Assembly: GCA_027347805.1 (NCBI GenBank) | Contig: DAIEQP010000270.1 | Coordinates: 1-16,155 of the forward strand | Reading direction: 5' to 3' | Origin: Ignavibacteria bacterium | GTDB lineage: Bacteria; Bacteroidota; Ignavibacteria; Ignavibacteriales; Melioribacteraceae | Length of the DNA stretch: 16,155 nt | Shown here: one piece after another, positions 7,049-14,995 of the stretch | How positions within the stretch are numbered: position 1 is the stretch's first letter | How the letters are laid out: every line of letters begins with the position of its first letter | Program-made: the position numbers and the translations under genes | Notes under the pieces: generated by a model | The model's database searches: none | What the model was told of the DNA's origin: nothing | What the model saw: the letters and a program-made list of their open reading frames with translations, nothing else

Positions 7049-7842
7049 TCGACTGGATTCAAAAATATTTTATTGAACTTCCCGTCTATCAAATTCTTTC
7101 ATACATAATTATTATTTCTGCCGCGCTTTTATTTATTCTCCTGGAAAGAATTTTCCCATACAACAAAGGACAAAAAATTTTTCGCGAAGGATTCTTTAAT
7201 GACTTTGCACTTTATACAATTGCTCAAAGTTATATTCTTGGAATTGTCATCTTTACATTTATAATTAAAACAATCGATAATTCTTCCGGACTTTCGCGTC
7301 TTCACTTATTTACAGAAATACCAATTTGGACACAGTTAATTTTCTTTACAGTATCTCACGATTGCTACATTTATTTTATGCACCGCTGGATGCACGGAAA
7401 TAAATATTTATGGCGTCTTCACGAAGCCCATCATTCACCATCAAAAGTTGATTGGCTTTCCGGTTCACGATCACATGCTTTTGAAATTCTGATCAATCAA
7501 ACGATTGAATTTTTACCGATAGTTCTTTTAGGCGCACCGCCTGAAGTTGCCGCTTACAAAGGTGTCATCAGCGCTCTCTGGGGAATGTATATACATTCTA
7601 ATATTGGTGTTAATTCAGGCTGGATGCAAAAAATAATCAACGGTCCTGAAATGCATCGTATTCATCATACAACCGGGAAAGGCAGAAATAGAAATTTTGC
7701 AACCAAGTTTGCATTCTGGGATTGGATTTTTGGAACTGCATACATACCCGAAGAACGCGCTTCTGAATACGGCTTAAAAACTTTTTTTCCGAAAAATTAT
7801 TTAAAACAATTTTTCTTTGCATTTAGAAGTTACAAAAAGTAA
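7045..7842 (+). CDS. Integral-membrane fatty acid hydroxylase/sterol desaturase-family protein
   Basis: This 265-residue membrane di-iron enzyme has hydrophobic helices near residues 17-35 and 60-77 and two more regions near 95-110 and 150-180. Its histidine clusters match the superfamily: H105/H113/H117 (SHDCYIYFMHRWMH), HEAHH (126-130), H144, H184 and HRIHH (204-208). These coordinate two irons that activate O2 for C-H hydroxylation or desaturation of a lipid-like substrate. Its ATG overlaps the synthase stop by 4 bp, so it is the last gene of the operon, followed at once by a terminator. In this context it might hydroxylate an acyl group attached to the sugar or the lipid that carries the glycan; that is inference. 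An oxygen-using enzyme also implies the host meets O2 at least sometimes. Confidence 0.85.
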   Translation: MIDWIQKYFIELPVYQILSYIIIISAALLFILLERIFPYNKGQKIFREGFFNDFALYTIAQSYILGIVIFTFIIKTIDNSSGLSRLHLFTEIPIWTQLIFFTVSHDCYIYFMHRWMHGNKYLWRLHEAHHSPSKVDWLSGSRSHAFEILINQTIEFLPIVLLGAPPEVAAYKGVISALWGMYIHSNIGVNSGWMQKIINGPEMHRIHHTTGKGRNRNFATKFAFWDWIFGTAYIPEERASEYGLKTFFPKNYLKQFFFAFRSYKK

Positions 7843-7872
7843 AACCTCCGCAATCTTAATTGCAGAGGTTTT
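7841..7872. terminator. Bidirectional rho-independent terminator
   Basis: AAAACCTCCGCAAT and ATTGCAGAGGTTTT form a 14-bp stem with one C/A mismatch around a CTTA loop. The A-run at the left arm and the T-run at the right arm supply the U-tract for either strand. It sits directly after the hydroxylase stop, between convergent genes, so it can end both the sugar operon and the DUF4139 gene. Confidence 0.85.
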
Positions 7873-7906
7873 ATAAATTCGATTTCTTTAGAATATAGCG
7901 CCCTAA

Positions 7907-9502
7907 TTACAGACCCTGGATTTGTTTTCCCTTGGGATAACGAACACTGAATACAAATTTTTTCGAAATTGATTTACCTGATTCCAAATCAACATTCCAT
8001 TTTAAAGATCCGTCTTCAGAATTAAATTTAGCACCTGAAGTTTCAATAACTTTAACTACAATATCCTCTTGCTGGGAAATTGGAATTTGCTCTTCAACTA
8101 TAATCCTCAAAGAAGCTTTTTTGTTATTCTTGATTTTAAGTTCATATGCAAAAGCTCTTTCTACATCACTGCTTAAAAATTTCTCTTCTGTAAAGTCCTT
8201 GATAGCATCTCTGGAAACAACGATGTTTTCATCCCGGCCTAATGAAATTTTTATTGTATCATTTGTTGATTCAGGATTTAAATAGGTCTTTCCCACGTAA
8301 GAATTTTCGAAGTAAATATTCGCTTCGCCGGGTAATAAATTAAAATCACTCCATTCACTCAACGAAGCAATTAGAAATGCGTTATTGTCATATTTAGGTA
8401 CTGCATAGTATTCATATTTTGCTTTCAAGGTATAATCTTTCAGCGAAATGGAATGCTGCTTGCCATCGGTAGGAATAGAATATTTCATTGATGGGGTAAA
8501 TTCGATAGCTAGCTGCGTTTGATTTGCTTCAAAATAATTTGCCATTGTGGGCGCAGCTTCCGCAGCATCCTGATTGGCTACAACCTGAAGTGATAATGAT
8601 TTAGCCGCACCTGCTTTCATTTCTCTATAAGCAACCGGTTTATAAAAATTTATGAACCAGGGCATTAATTCCGGTTTGGTGTTATTTGAATTTGGATTCC
8701 TCGTTGACAAAACAATTGATACATCATTCCAATCAAATCCGCTATTTTGCCAAACGTTTGCAACATAATTTAGTTGTGCGGGTGATTCTATTTTTTCGAC
8801 ACGAATATTATAATTTGGCTGCCAGCCTGCATCTAGTAAAAGGTACTCAAGATTAAAATCGAATAAAGAATTTGACTGCGCAGAAACAGTAACCGCAATT
8901 TCGTTTGAAGGTTTATTAAATAGGTTTGTCAACTCTCCAATTTGTTTTGTTACTCTCTCAATTTCTTTTTGAATTTTCATCATTTCTAATTGAACAACAG
9001 AAATCTTTGAATGTAGTTCACTCAGTTTTTTCTCAAAATAATCGCTCATTTTTTCAAGCTCAGAAATAGAAACTCCCGTTTTTTCATTTCTCAACACTTT
9101 ATTTGAAATGACCAAATCTACCTGCGAATTCAAAACATTTTTTCTGTTTTGTTTATCGATAAGTTTTTTATTTAAGAGTTCAAGCGTATCCTGTAAAGAT
9201 TTTATTTCCGGCTGCTGCTCTACGGGGCGCAAATAATCAAATCGCTGAACAACCGAAATAATTATCCCGTCTCCCTTTCCCGAAACATTTATGCTGTTTC
9301 TATCAATGTTGCCGGTAATTCCTGTAAACACAACTTCGTTAATTCCCTTCTCAAGTTTAACTTTTGATGAGTATTTAAGTTCTGCGCCATGTAAAAACAC
9401 TTTCACATTCGAAAGACCCGGCTTAACAACAATTTCGCCAGCGAATGAATAGTTGATAAATAATAACATTAATAAGCCCGCAGCTACTTTTAGCTGTTTC
9501 AT
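7907..9502 (-). CDS. Secreted DUF4140/DUF4139 domain protein
   Basis: This 531-residue protein belongs to the DUF4139 family (once called mucoidy inhibitor A-like), whose biochemical role is not established. The start at 9502 is chosen over an in-frame ATG further upstream because GGAGGTGA lies just before it and because MKQLKVAAGLLMLLF...SFA gives a signal peptide cleaved near residue 21. Residues about 23-95 form the N-terminal DUF4140 beta region. Residues about 97-197 are Lys/Glu/Leu-rich heptad-like sequence that should form a long coiled coil. The C-terminal DUF4139 region begins near LLLDAGWQPNYNIRVEK and ends FVFSVRYPKG. No membrane anchor is seen after the signal, so it is periplasmic or surface-exposed. 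It has its own strand and ribosome binding site and ends against the terminator shared with the sugar operon. Confidence 0.85.
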   Translation of the reverse strand: MKQLKVAAGLLMLLFINYSFAGEIVVKPGLSNVKVFLHGAELKYSSKVKLEKGINEVVFTGITGNIDRNSINVSGKGDGIIISVVQRFDYLRPVEQQPEIKSLQDTLELLNKKLIDKQNRKNVLNSQVDLVISNKVLRNEKTGVSISELEKMSDYFEKKLSELHSKISVVQLEMMKIQKEIERVTKQIGELTNLFNKPSNEIAVTVSAQSNSLFDFNLEYLLLDAGWQPNYNIRVEKIESPAQLNYVANVWQNSGFDWNDVSIVLSTRNPNSNNTKPELMPWFINFYKPVAYREMKAGAAKSLSLQVVANQDAAEAAPTMANYFEANQTQLAIEFTPSMKYSIPTDGKQHSISLKDYTLKAKYEYYAVPKYDNNAFLIASLSEWSDFNLLPGEANIYFENSYVGKTYLNPESTNDTIKISLGRDENIVVSRDAIKDFTEEKFLSSDVERAFAYELKIKNNKKASLRIIVEEQIPISQQEDIVVKVIETSGAKFNSEDGSLKWNVDLESGKSISKKFVFSVRYPKGKQIQGL

Positions 9503-9504
9503 AC

Positions 9505-9512
9505 TCACCTCC
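9505..9512 (-). promoter_or_regulatory. Strong Shine-Dalgarno for the DUF4139 gene
   Basis: On the minus strand GGAGGTGA is followed by GT and the ATG at 9502, so GGAGG is 5 nt from the start. It is the strongest ribosome binding site seen in the window and fixes the start at 9502 instead of the longer frame beginning near 9556. Confidence 0.75.
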
Positions 9513-9669
9513 ACAATGACAATTTTAAAATAACCAAACTGCTGTTTATACATCAAAAGAAATTCTTCTGTTCCTCAAAGAAAATCACTTTCAGTAATAA
9601 TTAATCTATTTATCTTTCAAAACAAAGCACCTTTATTTATTTTCCAGATGAAATTTGAAACTTTGGTTC

Positions 9670-11181
9670 ATGAAAAAACTTCTTCTTGCGTTATTGCAAA
9701 AATATTTTGATCAGATTACGGAAATTTGGGCGGCTCGACTTGTTCCATTATTAGGCGAAAAATTAAGTGAATCGCAGTTAAGAACATTTGCTGAAAGCAG
9801 TCTTGATTCTATAATTAAAATAATTGAAACAAATGATTACAAAACTGCAGATCAGTATTTGATTGATATCTACACTCTTTTTTCGAATGCTAATCTTCAT
9901 CTTTTGGAAATCAGTCAGCTTTTCAGCCAGGGAAGATTTGCAATTCTTAATTTTATAGAAATTGAAGCAGCAAAAGAAACAGATCCCGTAATACTGCTTG
10001 GTTTTTTCGACGAACTAATTGAACAGCTTTATGCCCGTTATGGAGTTCTGCATCAGGATACAAAAATGAAAGAACTTGAATGGGACCGGGATAGATTAGC
10101 GCGAAAACTCGAATTCGATCAGCAGTATCTCAAAAGTATATTGAGCAATTCCGACCAGGCAATTATGGTTGTTGATAAGGACGAAAACTTTATTGCCTGG
10201 AATAAAGGAGCCGAAAATATTTTTGGTTATACCGAACAGGAAATTCTTGGAAAACCATCGGTTACTTTATTTCCCGAAGGAGAACAATTTAGAAAAGAAC
10301 TTGAGAATATCATTGAAGAAACAAAAAGAAATGGCCGTATAAGTTTTGTAGAAACAACAAGAAAGAAAAAAAGTGGAGAACTATTAACAGTAAGATTGAG
10401 TGTAAATCGTTTACCAAGCAAGAATAGCGAATATGTTGGCCGAATGGTAATAATTAAAGATCACACTGAATTTAAAAAATTACAGGCGCAAATAGACCAG
10501 TCTGAAAAGCTTGCAGTTATTGGCCAGCTGGCTGCAGGAGTAGCTCATGAAATTGGAAATCCTCTTACTTCAATTTCATCACTCGTACAAATTCTTCAAA
10601 GAAGAAGCCAGGATTCATTCATGAGCGAACAATTGGTTAACATCAAGGAAAACATAGACCGAATTACAAGAATTGTACGTGAGCTGGTTGATTTTTCACG
10701 TCCGCCGAGTTACGAAACTACACAGCAGGATATAACCGATATAATCAAAACAGCAATTGGAATTGTGAAATATGATAAACGTGTGCGCAAAGTAAAATTT
10801 GAAACTGATTTGGAAAAAATTCTGCCGAATGTTGTTATAGCTGCTGATCAGCTGCTTCAGGTTTTTATAAATATTTTAATCAATGCACTGGATGCAATAC
10901 AGGGAAACGGAAACATCTCAATAATTTCATATTATGATCATAATAATGTTTTTATTGAAATAACTGATAATGGATGCGGAATGGATGAAGCTACAATTGA
11001 AAAAATATTTGATCCATTTTTTACAACAAAGGAAGTTGGTAAAGGTACCGGTCTTGGACTTTCAGTAAGTTACGGAATCATTAATAGGTTTAATGGGGAA
11101 ATAAAAGCAAAAAGTAAATTAAATGAAGGAAGCACATTTATTATTTCGCTTCCAATAGCAGAGAATTACAAGGAGAACTGA
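9670..11181 (+). CDS. Cytoplasmic PAS-containing sensor histidine kinase, NtrB-like
   Basis: This 503-residue kinase has no obvious membrane segments. Residues 1-135 are helical and resemble the RsbRD N-terminal sensory domain (tentative). A PAS domain spans about 153-268 (IMVVDKDENFIAWNKGAENIFGY...). HisKA follows, with phospho-accepting H293 in AAGVAHEIGNPL, and HATPase_c has N-box NILINALDA (401-409), DNGCGM (433-438), FDPFFTT (447-453) and GTGLGLS (459-465). The domain order and HEIGNPL box are those of NtrB-type kinases. A TTG at 9655 is in frame, but the ATG at 9670 (MKKLLLALL) is preferred; neither has a good Shine-Dalgarno. Its stop overlaps the ATG of the response regulator, its evident partner. 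The signal it senses is unknown. Confidence 0.9.
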   Translation: MKKLLLALLQKYFDQITEIWAARLVPLLGEKLSESQLRTFAESSLDSIIKIIETNDYKTADQYLIDIYTLFSNANLHLLEISQLFSQGRFAILNFIEIEAAKETDPVILLGFFDELIEQLYARYGVLHQDTKMKELEWDRDRLARKLEFDQQYLKSILSNSDQAIMVVDKDENFIAWNKGAENIFGYTEQEILGKPSVTLFPEGEQFRKELENIIEETKRNGRISFVETTRKKKSGELLTVRLSVNRLPSKNSEYVGRMVIIKDHTEFKKLQAQIDQSEKLAVIGQLAAGVAHEIGNPLTSISSLVQILQRRSQDSFMSEQLVNIKENIDRITRIVRELVDFSRPPSYETTQQDITDIIKTAIGIVKYDKRVRKVKFETDLEKILPNVVIAADQLLQVFINILINALDAIQGNGNISIISYYDHNNVFIEITDNGCGMDEATIEKIFDPFFTTKEVGKGTGLGLSVSYGIINRFNGEIKAKSKLNEGSTFIISLPIAENYKEN

Positions 11182-12548
11182 TGTCTTCAAAAATATTAAT
11201 TGTTGACGACGAAAAACCGATTCGCGATTCACTTAAAATGCTTCTTGATGAAGAAGGCTATGTTACTTCAGTAGCAGGCGACGGTGAAGAAGCATTGCAA
11301 AAAATAAAAGATGATAATTTTGACGTGGTTATTACTGACATAAAAATGCCAAAGCTGGATGGAATTCAACTCCTGGAAGCTTCTAATAAAATTTCACCCG
11401 AAACTTTTTTTATTATAATGACTGCATTTGCTTCAGTTAAAACTGCAATAGATGCGCTTCGACACGGAGCTTATGATTATATGATAAAACCGGTTGAGTT
11501 TGATGATGTTATTATACGGGTTAATAGACTACTTGATTATAAAAACATTGCCTCGGAAAATAAATCCTTGCGTCAAAGAATTTCTGCTGATACAGGATTT
11601 GTAAACATCATTGGTAAAAGCGATGCAATGAATAAAGTTTTTGAAGTGATACATCAGGTAGCACCGACAAACAGCAACGTTTTAGTTATGGGCAAGAGTG
11701 GAACCGGCAAAGAAATGGTTGCAAAAGCAATTCACCAGAACAGCAAAAGAAAAGACAAAATCTTTTTACCAATTAATTGTGGTGCAATTTCAGAGAATCT
11801 TATCGAAAGTGAATTATTCGGGCATAAGAAAGGTTCATTTACAGGAGCCACAGAAGAAAAAATCGGATTATTTAAAGTTGCTGACGGAGGCACACTATTC
11901 CTTGATGAAATTGGCGAACTGCCGCTTAATCTACAGGTTAAATTATTGAGAGCTCTTGAAGACAGAGAATTTTTTCCTGTAGGCGGAACCAAACCTGTAA
12001 GCACAGACGTAAGAATTATTGCAGCAACCAATCAAGATTTATTTGAAAAAACCAAAACTGGTGAATTCCGTGAAGATTTATATTACAGGTTGAATGTAGT
12101 GGAATTGAAACTGCCGACTTTGAATGAACGCCGCGAAGATATTCCACTTCTTGTTAATCATTTTATCGAAAAATTCTGCAAAGAAATGGGGAAAAAAATT
12201 CTTGGCGCAGATAACGAAACAATGAAATTACTTTTAGCTCATGATTGGAGAGGCGGAGTGCGTGAATTGGAAAATGTAATTGAAAGAGCTGTTATTTTTG
12301 CAAATCAAAATTTGATTACACCGAATAATCTCACCGAATATTTACGCGGTAATTCAAGCCAGGTTGGATTTGTTGATTCTTTGAAGGAAGCCATGAAAAT
12401 ATTTGAACGTGATCACATTACCAGAACAATAAAAAAATATGATTACAATAAAGAAGAAGCTGCCAAAGCACTCGAAATAGGTTTATCGTCGCTTTATAGA
12501 AAAATGGATGAGCTTGAAATTCCTACAAAATCTTCCAATGATGAATAG
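11181..12548 (+). CDS. Sigma-54-dependent response regulator, NtrC family
   Basis: This 455-residue regulator contains a receiver domain (1-120; D9/D10, phospho-acceptor D53, T81, K103), an AAA+ sigma-54 interaction domain (about 143-385) with Walker A GKSGTGKE (171-178), GSFTGA (218-223, the loop that contacts sigma-54; Ser for Ala is a common variant) and Walker B GGTLFLDE (236-243), and a Fis-type helix-turn-helix at about 421-442 (KEEAAKALEIGLSSLYRKM). AGGAG at 11171-11175 is 5 nt from the ATG, and the ATG overlaps the kinase stop by one base. The kinase above would phosphorylate D53 and drive ATPase-dependent open-complex formation at sigma-54 promoters. I saw no convincing -24/-12 promoter in the intergenic regions of this window, so its targets probably lie elsewhere. 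Confidence 0.93.
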   Translation: MSSKILIVDDEKPIRDSLKMLLDEEGYVTSVAGDGEEALQKIKDDNFDVVITDIKMPKLDGIQLLEASNKISPETFFIIMTAFASVKTAIDALRHGAYDYMIKPVEFDDVIIRVNRLLDYKNIASENKSLRQRISADTGFVNIIGKSDAMNKVFEVIHQVAPTNSNVLVMGKSGTGKEMVAKAIHQNSKRKDKIFLPINCGAISENLIESELFGHKKGSFTGATEEKIGLFKVADGGTLFLDEIGELPLNLQVKLLRALEDREFFPVGGTKPVSTDVRIIAATNQDLFEKTKTGEFREDLYYRLNVVELKLPTLNERREDIPLLVNHFIEKFCKEMGKKILGADNETMKLLLAHDWRGGVRELENVIERAVIFANQNLITPNNLTEYLRGNSSQVGFVDSLKEAMKIFERDHITRTIKKYDYNKEEAAKALEIGLSSLYRKMDELEIPTKSSNDE

Positions 12549-12553
12549 AAAAA

Positions 12554-12582
12554 TTAAGCGGGTATTTTTTATACCCGCTTAA
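12554..12582. terminator. Bidirectional rho-independent terminator
   Basis: A perfect 12-bp stem, TTAAGCGGGTAT paired with ATACCCGCTTAA, encloses a TTTTT loop. GGTTTTT follows on the plus strand, and the reverse strand continues into a T-run. It lies between the convergent response-regulator and TonB-receptor genes and can terminate both. Confidence 0.88.
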
Positions 12583-12596
12583 GGTTTTTACTGTTA

Positions 12597-14876
12597 TTAA
12601 AATTCCGCACTTATTCCAATTGAAGGGAGTAATCCAATTGAAGATTCATTTTCGGCATAGCCTTTTCGTGCGTCCCATCTAAGAAAATTGGAATACTTAT
12701 TATTGTATATGTTCTGAATGTCCAGGTAAGTAATTAACGCCCAGTCATCAAAATCCCATCTTCGGTCAACGCGTATATCCAAAGAATGAAATGGATTAAA
12801 ACGGGATGTATTAAAATTAGAAATCGATTGAGTGCCATCATTATTAAAACTTGTATAGGGATTGCCAGTTGCAAACCTGAATTTAAATGACGCTTCCCAT
12901 TTTTCATTAAACTTGTAACCGCCGCTTAAATTTATTATCCATCTCTGATCATAAATTCCTGGGCGTTCAATTCCATCAATTGCTGTAAATCGTGAATTAC
13001 TATATGTAGCGCTTAAAATTCCATAGTATGGAGTATCAGATAATTTTTTTTGGAGAGAGAGCTCAACACCATTTGCCCTCCCCTTTCCAAGGCTTACAAG
13101 CGGTTCAAAACCAAATGAAGAATAATTTTCTTCACTACCGCCAAAACCGGCGCCGGTATTTGCTAGTACTAAGTAAGGTCTTAGTATGCTTGCCGGGTAA
13201 TCGGAATAATCTTTATAAAAACCTTCCAGCTTTAACTGAAAATCACTTTGAAGCTGACGTTCATAACTAATCACATACTGATCTACTCTAACAGCTTTCA
13301 GTTCTTTATTTGAAGGAAGTGCAGCAAGCCATATATAACTTGGATTTTGGTGATATACGCCAACACTTAAATTAATATTTGACAAATTACTCATTGCATA
13401 AGAAAATGAAATACGGGGACTAATGTATAATCTGGTATCGATTCCATCAAAATAATCAGCACGGGTACCTATGCTGAATTTTAATCGGTTATAAAACGCA
13501 TCTGAATACTGTATATATGATCCCAACTTCAAATAATTATTTTTTGTATTTACTCCGGTAACAGAAAGAATTTCTCCAAAAGAAGTTTTAAAGTAGGGCA
13601 ATTTAACATCAGCAGAAAATTTGATTGACTTAATATAGGCTCCAAAATTCAATTCGCCTGATTTTGAAATCTTATAAACAAGATCACCTTTTAATTCATT
13701 TTCACCTTCACGCGATTGATTTAAGAAGATCGGCATTAAAAGAGTATCTCTCTGCGATGAATCGTAGTCGGTAAAATTCCTCCCTAAAGTTAATGTGAAA
13801 AAACCTTTTGGAATTAGTTTTCTGTATGATAGACCTACGACATATGTATTCTGGTTACTGCCAAGTATTCTGGAATTTTCGTAAAGATCATCTGAATTAT
13901 TATTATTGAATTTTACCCGGTCAAAAGCTCCAATGAACAAAAAAGAAATTCTGTTCTTCTGATCAATATCATAATTGAATTTTGTAAGTGCATCATAATA
14001 TTCAGGGACAAAATTGAATCCTGCAGCATTAAAAATAAAATCAAGATAACTTCTTCTAAGCGAAACCAAAAAGTTACCTTCATTTCCTACCGGACCTTCG
14101 AGGTTCAAGCCAAATTGAGATGCTGAAATTGTTCCCTTTCCACCGATGTGATCTTTTCTTCCATCCCTTAAGTCTATTGAAAGAACTGAAGAAAGTTTAT
14201 CACCGTACATTGATGAAAACCCGCCAGTAGAAAATGATGTTTCCCGAACAAAATCCAGATTAACAAAACTAATTGGTCCGCCTGTTGCACCTTGATTTCC
14301 AAAGTGGTTTATATTCGGGACAACAAATCCATCTATTAAATAAAGATTTTCTGATGGTGCACCTCCGCGGACAACAAGATCGTTTCTACCAGGACTTGCC
14401 TGGGCTACACCGGGTAAAACTGAAAGAGCCCTAACAACATCTTCAAATCCTCCGGGGGCTCTTCTAATTTCTTCATAACTTAAATTTCTAACGCTTCCGG
14501 TTTCACTAGGATCTTTGTAAAAATAATCTGACTTCACTGTAATTCCCTCAAATTCAATTGCCGATGAGGGAAGATTAATTAATAATTCCGCAGGTTTGGC
14601 ATTGTTTACCTGTATATCGGATTTTGTAATTGATGTATACCCAACAGCACTGATCTCAACCTGGTAAGTTCCTACATCGATATTTCCAATGTAAAATTTG
14701 CCATCGAGATCTGTTGAAGTGCCAATTTTTGTCCCTCCAATTTTAATATTTACACCTGGTAATGGTTCTCGAGTAGTTTCATCAACCACTAAACCGGAGA
14801 TTGATCCTTTAGATTGAGCAAAAGAATCCACAATTAATAACAATAGTAACAATATTACAGTCTTTGATATCTTCAT
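12597..14876 (-). CDS. TonB-dependent outer-membrane receptor with CarboxypepD-regulatory-like domain
   Basis: This 759-residue protein has a signal peptide (1-20, cleaved at SFA-Q), a carboxypeptidase-regulatory-like beta-sandwich at about 25-105 (ISGLVVDETTREPLPGVNI ... GYTSI), a plug domain at about 128-235 (GFEDVVRALSVLPGVAQA ... NDLVVRGGAPSENLYLIDG) and a beta barrel to the C-terminal Phe. Such receptors import substrates with TonB-ExbBD energy, and the extra N-terminal domain is typical of Bacteroidota and relatives. No SusD partner is visible next to it, which argues against a SusCD glycan importer; an iron-complex, vitamin or peptide substrate is possible. AAAGGG lies 3 nt before the ATG. 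It is divergent from the hybrid kinase. Confidence 0.92.
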   Translation of the reverse strand: MKISKTVILLLLLLIVDSFAQSKGSISGLVVDETTREPLPGVNIKIGGTKIGTSTDLDGKFYIGNIDVGTYQVEISAVGYTSITKSDIQVNNAKPAELLINLPSSAIEFEGITVKSDYFYKDPSETGSVRNLSYEEIRRAPGGFEDVVRALSVLPGVAQASPGRNDLVVRGGAPSENLYLIDGFVVPNINHFGNQGATGGPISFVNLDFVRETSFSTGGFSSMYGDKLSSVLSIDLRDGRKDHIGGKGTISASQFGLNLEGPVGNEGNFLVSLRRSYLDFIFNAAGFNFVPEYYDALTKFNYDIDQKNRISFLFIGAFDRVKFNNNNSDDLYENSRILGSNQNTYVVGLSYRKLIPKGFFTLTLGRNFTDYDSSQRDTLLMPIFLNQSREGENELKGDLVYKISKSGELNFGAYIKSIKFSADVKLPYFKTSFGEILSVTGVNTKNNYLKLGSYIQYSDAFYNRLKFSIGTRADYFDGIDTRLYISPRISFSYAMSNLSNINLSVGVYHQNPSYIWLAALPSNKELKAVRVDQYVISYERQLQSDFQLKLEGFYKDYSDYPASILRPYLVLANTGAGFGGSEENYSSFGFEPLVSLGKGRANGVELSLQKKLSDTPYYGILSATYSNSRFTAIDGIERPGIYDQRWIINLSGGYKFNEKWEASFKFRFATGNPYTSFNNDGTQSISNFNTSRFNPFHSLDIRVDRRWDFDDWALITYLDIQNIYNNKYSNFLRWDARKGYAENESSIGLLPSIGISAEF

Positions 14877-14959
14877 TTTCCCTTTGTTTTTTATAAAACA
14901 ACAAACTCTTCTAAAAATTAGTTTCTTAATCAGTGGATATTTACCTTAAAAGTAAATTT

Positions 14960-14965
14960 ATTATA
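14960..14965 (-). promoter_or_regulatory. Possible -10 element for the TonB-receptor gene
   Basis: The minus strand reads TATAAT here, about 84 nt upstream of the receptor start in the 119-bp divergent gap. No good -35 box lies at the usual spacing (a T-run occupies it), and the region is AT-rich, so this may be chance. Confidence 0.25.
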
Positions 14966-14995
14966 TTGCTTTTTATCCTAACAAAAAAAAACAGA

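Noticed and set aside
14982..14991. A-run before the hybrid kinase as a possible frameshift or phase-variable tract
   Set aside because: It lies outside the coding frame and is interrupted by a C; in an AT-rich gap this needs no special explanation.
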